A stretch of DNA of 64,000 nt from assembly GCF_023701945.1 (NCBI RefSeq), contig NZ_JABAEF010000018.1, positions 1-64,000 of the forward strand. The letters are read 5' to 3'. Each line of letters begins with the position of its first letter. Positions within the stretch are counted from its first letter, which is position 1. A program made the position numbers and the translations under genes. The stretch comes from Rhizobium sp. CG5 (lineage in GTDB: Bacteria > Pseudomonadota > Alphaproteobacteria > Rhizobiales > Rhizobiaceae). Shown in pieces: positions 1 through 6,420 of the stretch. Below the pieces are notes generated by a model that saw nothing but the letters and a program-made list of their open reading frames with translations, was not told where the DNA came from and did no database searches.

Positions 1-450
1 CTTCGCGTCGACCTCCCCCCTCAAGGGGGAGGTGGAGCCCAAATGTCAGCCTGCGCATATCTCGTCCGGAGCCGTATCTCGTGGCGATCCGTCATGGGAC
101 AGGCGCATGCCGCCACCCTCCCCTTGAGGGGGAGGGTCGGAGCGAAGCTCCGGGGTGGGGTGACCGGCCAAAACCGCCGGCGCCAGAGATCACCCCCACC
201 CGCCGCTTCGCGTCGACCTCCCCCCTCAAGGGGGAGGGGGAGCCCAGCCGTCAGCCTGCGCATATCTCGTCCGGAGCCATATCTCGTGGCGATCCGTCAT
301 GGGGCAGGCGAACGCCGCCACCCTCCCCTTGAGGGGGAGGGTCGGAGCGAAGCTCCGGGGTGGGGTGACCGCCAAAGTCAGTGAGGACAAAGGGTCACCC
401 CCACCCGCGCGTTCCGCGCGACCTCCCCCCTCAAGGGGGAGGTGGAGATC
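1..450. repeat. 205-bp tandem repeat block of GC-rich palindromic intergenic element (family 1)
   Basis: Two near-identical units of 205 bp (1-205 and 206-410) and the start of a third follow one another; the block is cut by the window edge. Each unit holds a half-element built on CCTCCCCCTCAAGGGGGAGG and an inverted half on CTCCCCTTGAGGGGGAGG, plus a spacer with CTGCGCATATCTCGTCCGG. A single copy of the same element recurs at 45009-45148. Open frames here on both strands are by-products of the palindromes. It resembles rhizobial intergenic mosaic elements. Bases 451-589 show no gene. Confidence 0.85.
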
Positions 451-589
451 CCATCGCCGCCGTCACCGCCTCGTCCATCCGGTAATCCGCGCAAAACGCG
501 GCTCGCGCAGCGGCTTCACCCGGTCGATGTCCCGGTCAAACCGGTCTGTCTTCATTTTGGTGCCGATCTCCAGGCGCCGGGCATCCTGC

Positions 590-1207
590 TCACGCTGCCG
601 GCTGCAGGGCCGCGAAAAACACCCGGCCATAGCCGCCGATCAGCGCTGCCCGGTCGGTGCCGTTGACCACCCGGCGTGCGCTGGTCCAGTCGGCATGATC
701 CGCATCAAAAAACTCTCCCAGCCGTCTTCCGGTAAAGGCGCCGGCCAGCATGCCGGCCACCAGCACGTCGGCGGCCACGTCGAGCTGCATGGCCCGGTCG
801 GGATCGCTGACGAGATCGACACCCAGCAGTTCCCCCAGCCGCTGGTAATTGCGCCTGTGGGTCAGCTGCACAAAACCGCGGCCGAGCCAGCTCTTGCCCT
901 CCGCGTCGCACCGCCAGTAAGGCTGTTTCACCTGCGGCAAGCGCCCGGCCGCAAACGCCGTGTCCAGCCGGCGGATCGCCAGCGCATCGGTTGCGGCCAG
1001 CGTCTCGCGCACCGGCAGCAGGGTGCGCGCCGTCTCGTGATGGGCGGTCGCCAGGATATAGGCGAGCAGCCGCAGGTCGCCGTCCGGCTGGCGTTTTTGA
1101 AAGCTGTCGAGGATGGCCGACAGGCCCGAAACCTGGGCCTGTTTCAGCCGACCACCATAAAGCTCGGTGCGGCATCGGGCATAGAATCGCTGCTCATCCA
1201 GGGTCAT
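590..1207 (-). CDS. GH19 chitinase/lysozyme-like protein (phage-type endolysin)
   Basis: A 205-residue protein that fits the glycoside hydrolase 19 / predicted chitinase fold, which cleaves beta-1,4 links in chitin or peptidoglycan. Residues 56-59 (HHET) with Glu68 match the family's catalytic-site region, and GRGFVQLTHRRNY at 109-121 matches the family's conserved GRG-x-QLT block. No signal peptide is seen, as in phage endolysins or GTA lysozymes that rely on a holin. The ATG at 1207 is preferred over an in-frame start at 1327 because AGAGGA lies just upstream and similarity begins there. It sits on the same strand as the terminase at 1608-2891, suggesting one phage/GTA-derived locus. Confidence 0.75.
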   Translation of the reverse strand: MTLDEQRFYARCRTELYGGRLKQAQVSGLSAILDSFQKRQPDGDLRLLAYILATAHHETARTLLPVRETLAATDALAIRRLDTAFAAGRLPQVKQPYWRCDAEGKSWLGRGFVQLTHRRNYQRLGELLGVDLVSDPDRAMQLDVAADVLVAGMLAGAFTGRRLGEFFDADHADWTSARRVVNGTDRAALIGGYGRVFFAALQPAA

Positions 1208-1463
1208 GGAATCCTCTTCGATCTCTAAGGGTCGGACAAAAATGAAGCGGCAGGCGCCAGGCGACAGCCAGGCCCTTAACCACGGTCGAAAACACCCACA
1301 GCTTTCAATCGTTTGAAATGAATTCAATCGGTTAGAGTGCGTGAGCGCCGTATTTACAATGATTTAACTCTGTGGAACTTTCCGCTCCAGCAGACGTTTC
1401 GGTGACGCAAACATTCAAAAACCAGCACGGATCCGCCCGTGCCCAACCCGTGGAGAAGCCAGG

Positions 1464-1595
1464 ATGGACACGAACAACAGCAATCAGGTCAAGGCAGCCC
1501 CGGCCACCATTCCGCCGCATATCGTCGAGCGGCTGGAGAGCGAATGGCGCCAGATGCGCCAGGGTTCCGCCCAGCCGGCCAGCCCGTCGAAGTAA
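1464..1595 (+). CDS. small hypothetical protein, 43 residues
   Basis: ATG at 1464 is preceded by GGAG with 8 bases of spacing, and the frame closes with TAA at 1593. The product is 43 residues, hydrophilic, with a short helix-like stretch (HIVERLESEWRQMRQ) after a proline-rich start. It is convergent with the terminase and divergent from the lysozyme. It has no recognised domain. The good ribosome-binding site and high GC3 are the reasons for calling it; it could still be a chance frame. Confidence 0.45.
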   Translation: MDTNNSNQVKAAPATIPPHIVERLESEWRQMRQGSAQPASPSK

Positions 1596-1607
1596 CGCCC
1601 TAAGCGC

Positions 1608-2891
1608 TCACACGCCCCGGACACGCGGCTCGCCGGCACCTTCCAGGAGCAGCGCCGTCAACGCCCAGACCAGCGCATCCAGCCGGTCGGGCGAGCGGCC
1701 CGACGACAGACCGTCCGGGCCGAAATCGCACATCTGATCCTCCAGATCACTGAACCGGGCCGCGTGCAAAACGCGGCCCTGTTCGTAAAGAGCGGCCACC
1801 GGTTCGGCGCGCAGAAACTTGCCGCGCATCGCCCGCACCGTTTTCACCGGGACCTGCGCGTCGACGCTTTTCAGCACCGCCGTCACCATGTCGCCGCCCT
1901 GGTTGATCTCGGCCACCACCCGGTCGGCCTCGAAGCGCCGATAGGCCTTCAGCACGGCCGCCGCCCAGCCGGCGGGGCTTTGCCCCTCCACCGAACAATC
2001 GGCCAGCACCAGGGCCCGGCCCTCGCCCAGCAGGCCGGCGACGACAATGCCGCAGCAGGATTTGGCGCCTGAGCCGGACGGCGGATCGACCGCCACGACG
2101 ATGCGGGTCAGCGGCGCGATCTGTCGAACGGTCAGCGCGTCGATCTGCTCGCGTTTCCATAGCGCGTCGTCGCGGTCCTCGATCAGTTCGCCGCCCAGCT
2201 CCTGCCGCCCCAGCCGCGTGCCGCCATAACGGCTCTCCAGCTCAGCGATGAAACCCGGCGCCAGGTTGGCGGCATTGGAGAGCGTCGACAGCCGCGTCAG
2301 CCGCGTGCCGGGATCGGCGATCAGCCGTTTCAGCAGCGGTACCGGCCGCGGCGTGGTGGTGATCAGCTGGCGCGGATCGTGTCCCAGCCGCAGGCCGAAC
2401 TGCAGCATGTCATAGGTCTCTTCGGCATATTTCCATTTGGCCAGTTCGTCGCACCAGGCATAATGAAACTGCGGACCGCGCAGGCTTTCCGGATCTTCGG
2501 AGGAAAAGATCTGCGCCACCGCGCCATTCGGCCAGATCAGCCGGCGCCGCGAGATCTCCACCTCCGGCCGCGGCGTTCTGGCAATGCTGGCAATGCCCGA
2601 CAGCCCGTCGATCATCACCTCGCGGGCGTCGCCCAGCGTCTCGGCCACCAGCGCGATGCGCAGATCGGAACGCGTCCCGGCACTCGCCAGCGCCTGCACC
2701 CATTCGGCACCGGCCCGCGTCTTGCCGGAGCCGCGCCCGCCCATCAGCAGCCAATTGCGCCAGGCCCCGTCCGGCGGCTTTTGATCCCGCCGCCCGATCA
2801 CCGCCCAGTCCGCCGCCCCGGCCCGGACCATCCGGGCGCCGCGCTCGTCGGCCAGCGCATCCAGCGCTTTCGCGAGCCAGTCCTTGTCCAC
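1608..2891 (-). CDS. terL: Large terminase subunit (phage / gene-transfer-agent type DNA packaging ATPase-nuclease)
   Basis: With a GTG start at 2891 the product is 427 residues, the usual size for GTA-like large terminases. Walker A GGRGSGKT is at 51-58, the Walker B region WCDE at 146-149 and coupling motif ITTTPRP at 177-183. The C-terminal RNase H-like nuclease has acidic residues at D269, E329 and D405 (VAVDP, AEIN, DALVWAL). The enzyme packages DNA into proheads. GGAGG lies 4 bases before this GTG. The frame stays open upstream to 3872 (see the next entry), so a longer product is possible. No portal or capsid gene follows within the window; they may lie to the left or be lost. Confidence 0.8.
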   Translation of the reverse strand: MDKDWLAKALDALADERGARMVRAGAADWAVIGRRDQKPPDGAWRNWLLMGGRGSGKTRAGAEWVQALASAGTRSDLRIALVAETLGDAREVMIDGLSGIASIARTPRPEVEISRRRLIWPNGAVAQIFSSEDPESLRGPQFHYAWCDELAKWKYAEETYDMLQFGLRLGHDPRQLITTTPRPVPLLKRLIADPGTRLTRLSTLSNAANLAPGFIAELESRYGGTRLGRQELGGELIEDRDDALWKREQIDALTVRQIAPLTRIVVAVDPPSGSGAKSCCGIVVAGLLGEGRALVLADCSVEGQSPAGWAAAVLKAYRRFEADRVVAEINQGGDMVTAVLKSVDAQVPVKTVRAMRGKFLRAEPVAALYEQGRVLHAARFSDLEDQMCDFGPDGLSSGRSPDRLDALVWALTALLLEGAGEPRVRGV

Positions 2892-3660
2892 CAAGCCTCC
2901 GACCGGCACCTCGTCCCCTTCCCGTCCGTCCCCGTCACGTGCGTCTCCGTCCGGCAGATCCGGCCGGCCGCCCTCCCGCCGGTCCGCAGCAACCGTCACC
3001 GGTCTGCCACCTGCCGCAAGCGCCTGGCCGCCGCCGTCTTCACGGCCAGCCGCTCCGGGCTGCGCTAACGCCGGAGCGGATGCCCGGTCTGGCGGATCGT
3101 GTTGTGCGGGACCGTCGCCCATGGCAAGGCCGACACCGATCGTCGTGGCATCAGCGCCACCGTGCGTTTCGCGGCAGATCCGTCCGGCGGCGGCATCGGG
3201 CAATGGCGCATCCATGCCGTCGTCACCATCACCCGCGGCCATATCCTCACCGCCAAGCGCACCGTAGACCGTTTGGCGGACCATCGACGCCGGATCGACC
3301 GCCGGCACATGCTGGTTCGGCGCTGTCCGGGCGCCGGAGCCTGTCGGCGCTTCCGCCGTGTCGGGCGCGTCGCCGGATCCTTCACGGGTCGGGCTTCGCA
3401 AAGTTTCGCTGCCCGGCCCCGCAATGCCCGGGCCCTTGATGTCCCGTCCCGCTATACCCGAGCCATTTACGTCCTGCCGCGCTATGCTCTGCGCCAGATC
3501 GTCCGTCGTACCGGTCATCTGCCGCGCGCTCGCGGCTACCGTGTCCAGCGCCGCCAGCCGCCGCTTGGCGGTCCGGTTTTGCGAAATGGTCCGCATATCC
3601 GCTTCGTGCCTCCAGGCCTGCAGCTTGATCTGCCGGTCGGCATTCTTGACGGCAAACCGT
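2892..3660 (-). other. Open in-frame extension upstream of the terminase, low complexity, coding status uncertain
   Basis: This stretch is open in the terminase frame and continues into the preceding gene, where the frame runs to 3872. It has GC3-rich codons, so it is not random. Its translation is rich in Gly, Asp, Ala and Pro, with no domain recognised. The part at about 3540-3750 is Lys/Arg-rich and resembles a natural continuation of the gene at 3661-4263, read in another frame. Either that gene suffered a frameshift, or a long linker is fused to the terminase. No strong ribosome-binding site was seen inside it. Confidence 0.4.
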
Positions 3661-4263
3661 TCAGCCCGTTTCTGCTTCTGGCGCAGCGCGCGGCTCGGTC
3701 GCGGCTTCAGCTCGTCCAGGCGCACCGGGCGGGCCAGGACCGGCCCCACCGGGACCAAGACACCCAAGGCCGTCGCGCTCAAGCGCGGCGCAGCGGGCGC
3801 GATAAAGCGCTTCGGCGCGTTCTTCGGCGCGCCGTTCGATGAGGACGAGCAACCGGGTCCGCGTCTGTTCATAGCTCTCCCCGTCGCCGCCGCGCTCCAG
3901 CTCGTCCTGCCGGTCGCGGGCCAGTTGCCTCTGCAGGCTGTCGACCTTTTCCAGCGTGCGCACGATCAGCGACATGGCGTCGCTGGCAGCCTTGGCATCG
4001 GCGCGCGCCAGCTTGGCCGCCGCCTCGTCTTCGCCGCCGATCAGCCCGTCGGCGCTTTGCCGAAGGTTACGAAACAGCTCGAACTGCGCCCGCATTTCCA
4101 GCGTCAGGTCGTTCAGCAGCCGGCAATAGCGCTCGGCCGCCGTGGGCTCTTCGGCCGACTTGATCTCCAGCACCACCCGCCCGGCCGCCGCAAAAACCCT
4201 TTGCCCGACCGCTTCCGGCCAAAGCCCGAACAGCCCCAGATCGACCTCGTCAAGGTTCAGCAT
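3661..4263 (-). CDS. Conserved hypothetical protein preceding the terminase
   Basis: ATG at 4263 (MLNLDEVDLG) follows GGAG and gives 200 residues. The product is a helical, charged cytoplasmic protein with a long likely coiled-coil between about residues 55 and 165. Its position directly before the large terminase suggests a packaging or small-terminase-like role, but no helix-turn-helix was seen, so this is inference from context. The last ~35 residues turn Gly/Pro/Ala-rich and look like out-of-frame translation of the sequence that makes a Lys/Arg-rich segment in the terminase frame. A frameshift near 3760-3790 is therefore suspected. Confidence 0.55.
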   Translation of the reverse strand: MLNLDEVDLGLFGLWPEAVGQRVFAAAGRVVLEIKSAEEPTAAERYCRLLNDLTLEMRAQFELFRNLRQSADGLIGGEDEAAAKLARADAKAASDAMSLIVRTLEKVDSLQRQLARDRQDELERGGDGESYEQTRTRLLVLIERRAEERAEALYRARCAALERDGLGCLGPGGAGPGPPGAPGRAEAATEPRAAPEAETG

Positions 4264-4291
4264 GCCCCGCTCCCGCCCGTTGCCCGGGCAC

Positions 4292-4314
4292 AAAAAAGCC
4301 CGGGAAACCCGGGC
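4292..4314 (-). terminator. Rho-independent terminator (or attenuator) on the minus strand
   Basis: Read on the minus strand: GCCCGGG, loop TTT, CCCGGGC, then TTTTTT. It is textbook in form. It lies only 28 bases before the start codon of the 3661-4263 gene, so it either ends transcripts from the GrpB gene or acts as an attenuator for the terminase locus. Confidence 0.8.
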
Positions 4315-4489
4315 GTGAAAAGTGCCGACTGCCAGCCATTGATTGACAAATAAAACCTGCATTCAGACTGTCACCACCGACAAAACCCGCAAGGCCAAGG
4401 ATCTGGGTCTCTTCTCCCCAACGGGGAGAACACAGACGGCCGGCTCCCTGCCCGCCGACCACACCGTCGTCGCCGAGCCACAGCGCGGA

Positions 4490-5002
4490 TCAAACCGATG
4501 CAGCGGATGCCTTGGCCAAGATCTCGGCCACGAAGTCCGCCTTACCGCCCGTGTAAACGGACCAGTCGCCATTGGCCTCAACCACCAGCCTTCGTTTCAG
4601 CGCGGCATAATGGTCAGCGTCTTCCGGATGGCTGCGGAGCCAGTCGCGAAAAAGGATGCGTCTGGCATGGGTGGCGTTCCCCGGCCCGCAGAGGTAGAGG
4701 CGCGTTCCGTAGGATCCGTGCCCCGAGGTAAAGACCCACATTCCATCCCCATAGCGATCGCCATGAAAGGTGAATTCCTCCAGCGTCGCGATGCGGTCGA
4801 TGGCCTCGGCCAGCAGCCCGTCATCGCGGAGAACGGCATCAATGTCGATCTTAGCCTTTGCCGCCAGACCGACGACCGCGGTGCTCCCGACATGGCAGAT
4901 CTGGTCCATCATTGTGCCGATCAACGCCGAAATCCGACGCTTCTGCTCATCAAACAACGCGGGCCATGCCGGATCATAGTCAACCACTTTGATCGCACTC
5001 AT
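4490..5002 (-). CDS. GrpB family protein (UPF0157)
   Basis: A 170-residue protein of the GrpB/UPF0157 family, a branch of the nucleotidyltransferase superfamily of unknown substrate. Typical features are the N-terminal YDPAWPALFDEQKRRI, ICHVGSTAV near residue 40 and IDIDAV near 51-56. The C-terminal part has the usual HYAALKRRLV. Full length is normal for the family. ATG at 5002 has GGAGG about 9 bases upstream. It is a single-gene unit between the terminase locus and the 5.1-kb repeat. Bases 4315-4489 hold no gene that I can support. Confidence 0.85.
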   Translation of the reverse strand: MSAIKVVDYDPAWPALFDEQKRRISALIGTMMDQICHVGSTAVVGLAAKAKIDIDAVLRDDGLLAEAIDRIATLEEFTFHGDRYGDGMWVFTSGHGSYGTRLYLCGPGNATHARRILFRDWLRSHPEDADHYAALKRRLVVEANGDWSVYTGGKADFVAEILAKASAASV

Positions 5003-5090
5003 CTCCGCACCCCTCCGACTCGGCTTTTGACCAGCACGGTGCCGATTTCAAACGACCGGCGAAAGGCCCGCACGACGCCTGCGGCACCAC

Positions 5091-5141
5091 CCCTTCACCC
5101 CGCTCGCGGGGAGAAGGTGCCGGCAGGCGGATGAGGGGCAA
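5091..5141. repeat. Short copy of palindromic intergenic repeat (family 3)
   Basis: CACCCCGCTCGCGGGGAGAAGG with flanks CACCCCTTC and GATGAGGGGCAAG is a compact copy of the element also found at 30896-30940 and, as a pair, at 39722-39925. It lies between convergently spaced genes. The rest of 5003-5247 holds no gene that I can see. Confidence 0.7.
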
Positions 5142-5247
5142 GCGCTAAAGTACCCCGCTCAACCCGCAACTCTCCGACTATGCCTGAACCCTACCAGACC
5201 ACCGTCACGCCGTCAAGGATTATTTTCCCATTAGGATAAAAAACCCA

Positions 5248-5508
5248 TCACACCCCGCCATCGCCGCCCATGGTGATGGCCATGCCGAGCACCTCTTCGA
5301 ATTCCGCCTTGCTGGCGCCGAGCTTGATCAGGGCTTCGGTGTGGAAGCCGATGCAGCCGTCGCAGCCGATGGCAATGCCGAGCGCCACGAATTCTTTGGT
5401 CTTCTTGTCCAGCGCGCCGTCCTTGGCCGCCGCTGACGCCAGCGCCGAAAAGCCCTGCATGACATCGGGCATGTCGCGGGTGCTGTCGGGATAGTGCTTG
5501 CTGCTCAT
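5248..5508 (-). CDS. Carboxymuconolactone decarboxylase / AhpD-like family protein
   Basis: An 86-residue protein of the CMD/AhpD fold. The active-site CxxC with following histidine is present as CDGCIGFH, so a thiol-based peroxidase or disulfide reductase role is likelier than decarboxylation. The C-terminal GMAITMGG segment is typical. The ATG at 5508 (MSSKHYPD) is chosen although the Shine-Dalgarno is poor. In-frame starts further upstream fall at or before the predicted transcription start (TATAAT at 5540-5545). It is monocistronic, just downstream of the copper genes but separated from them by a terminator. Confidence 0.85.
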   Translation of the reverse strand: MSSKHYPDSTRDMPDVMQGFSALASAAAKDGALDKKTKEFVALGIAIGCDGCIGFHTEALIKLGASKAEFEEVLGMAITMGGDGGV

Positions 5509-5539
5509 CGGGAGAACTTTCGCAAAATACATATGTTTT

Positions 5540-5570
5540 ATTATATGCATTAGCGGGCGGCCTTGCACAA
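5540..5570 (-). promoter_or_regulatory. Sigma70-like promoter for the AhpD-like gene
   Basis: On the minus strand a perfect TATAAT occupies 5545-5540, with a weak TTGTGC at 5570-5565 spaced 19 bases away. The expected start point falls about 25-30 bases before the ATG at 5508. Confidence 0.5.
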
Positions 5571-5583
5571 GATGGGGCCAACA

Positions 5584-5623
5584 ACAAAAAACGGCCGGTC
5601 CCCGTTTTCCAGGAACCGGCCGT
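5584..5623 (-). terminator. Rho-independent terminator of the copper operon
   Basis: On the minus strand ACGGCCGGT pairs with ACCGGCCGT across a ~15-base loop, followed directly by TTTTTGTTG. It lies 45 bases after the stop of the CopZ-like gene. Confidence 0.8.
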
Positions 5624-5667
5624 CACCACCTACCCCCTACCCCCAGGGTTCGGTGTATCTTCTTGTC

Positions 5668-5874
5668 TCAGGCGGCGCGTTTTTCGGGCGTATAGCCGGC
5701 GTCGCGAATGGCGGTTTCGGCCAGGTCCGCGTCGCCCTGCACCGTCACCGTATGGGCGTCAAGGTCGATGACAACCGGCGCGCCCGGCAGGGCCTCGCCC
5801 AGCGCCTGCTTGACCGTGCTTTCGCAATGGCTGCAGGTCATGTCGTCCACATAAAATACCGTTGTGCCGCTCAT
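5668..5874 (-). CDS. copZ: CopZ-like copper chaperone (HMA domain)
   Basis: A 68-residue single heavy-metal-associated domain. The metal-binding motif is MTCSHC at about residues 11-16, and the ferredoxin-like fold pattern continues to the C-terminus. It should carry Cu(I) in the cytoplasm and hand it to CopA. ATG at 5874 has AGGA 7 bases upstream. It is the last gene of copA-cueR-copZ but has its own CueR-type promoter at 5915-5938, and it ends with a strong terminator. Annotation tools may call it a heavy-metal-associated domain protein. Confidence 0.88.
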   Translation of the reverse strand: MSGTTVFYVDDMTCSHCESTVKQALGEALPGAPVVIDLDAHTVTVQGDADLAETAIRDAGYTPEKRAA

Positions 5875-5914
5875 GGTCTTGTCCTTCCTGAAATCGACTG
5901 TCCACCGCTTGTGC

Positions 5915-5938
5915 ACCTTACCACCGGGGTAAGGTCAA
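5915..5938 (-). promoter_or_regulatory. CueR-type operator/promoter of copZ
   Basis: A perfect dyad ACCTTACC-N5-GGTAAGGT (5915-5935) sits in a MerR-type promoter with -35 TTGACC at 5938-5933 and an unusually long 19-20 base spacer. It overlaps the stop codon of cueR. Confidence 0.75.
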
Positions 5939-6390
5939 GAGGCTGAACGGCCGATTCCGGCCGCTTTCCGGTCGCCTGCGACATCGCGGCGCAGGGCCGG
6001 CGCGCTGCCGGCCAGATCGTTGAGGATCGGACAATTCGGCCGATTATCCCCGTGGCAGCAGTCGGCCAGGTCCTTCAGGGTCTCGACCATCGAGCGCATG
6101 GCGGCGATCTTGTCTTCGAGCTCGGCGATATGGCCGAGCGCCACCTTCTTGACCTCGCCGCTTTCGCGGTCCTTGTCGGCCCAGAGCGTCAGCAGTTTCT
6201 GCGTCTCCTCCAGCGAAAAGCCGAGGCTGCGGGCGCGGCGCACGAAGCGCAGCCGATGCACCTCGTCCTCGCCATAGAGCCGGTAATTGCTCGACGTGCG
6301 GCTTTCCGGCAGAACCAGGCCGATTTCCTCGTAATAGCGGATCATCTTGGCGGAAACGCCGGAGGCTGCGGCGGCCTGTCCGATGTTCAT
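5935..6390 (-). CDS. cueR: CueR/HmrR, MerR-family copper-responsive regulator
   Basis: A 151-residue MerR-family activator. The winged helix-turn-helix is N-terminal (MNIGQAAAASGVSAKMIRYYEE), followed by the coiled-coil dimer helix to about residue 108. The Cu(I)-binding loop has C112 and C120 (CCHGDNRPNC), the +1 metal signature of CueR. In rhizobia the orthologue is called HmrR. The C-terminal ~20 residues are extra and of low complexity. It lies between copA (30-base gap) and copZ on one strand, so it is co-transcribed with its targets. Matching dyads lie upstream of copA and copZ. Confidence 0.92.
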   Translation of the reverse strand: MNIGQAAAASGVSAKMIRYYEEIGLVLPESRTSSNYRLYGEDEVHRLRFVRRARSLGFSLEETQKLLTLWADKDRESGEVKKVALGHIAELEDKIAAMRSMVETLKDLADCCHGDNRPNCPILNDLAGSAPALRRDVAGDRKAAGIGRSAS

Positions 6391-6420
6391 GTCCTCATCC
6401 CTTTCCTCACGCAGCGGCAG

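Noticed and set aside
1..450. CRISPR-like repeats at the left edge
   Set aside because: The repeat unit is 205 bp, contains inverted halves, and no short unique spacers or cas genes are present.
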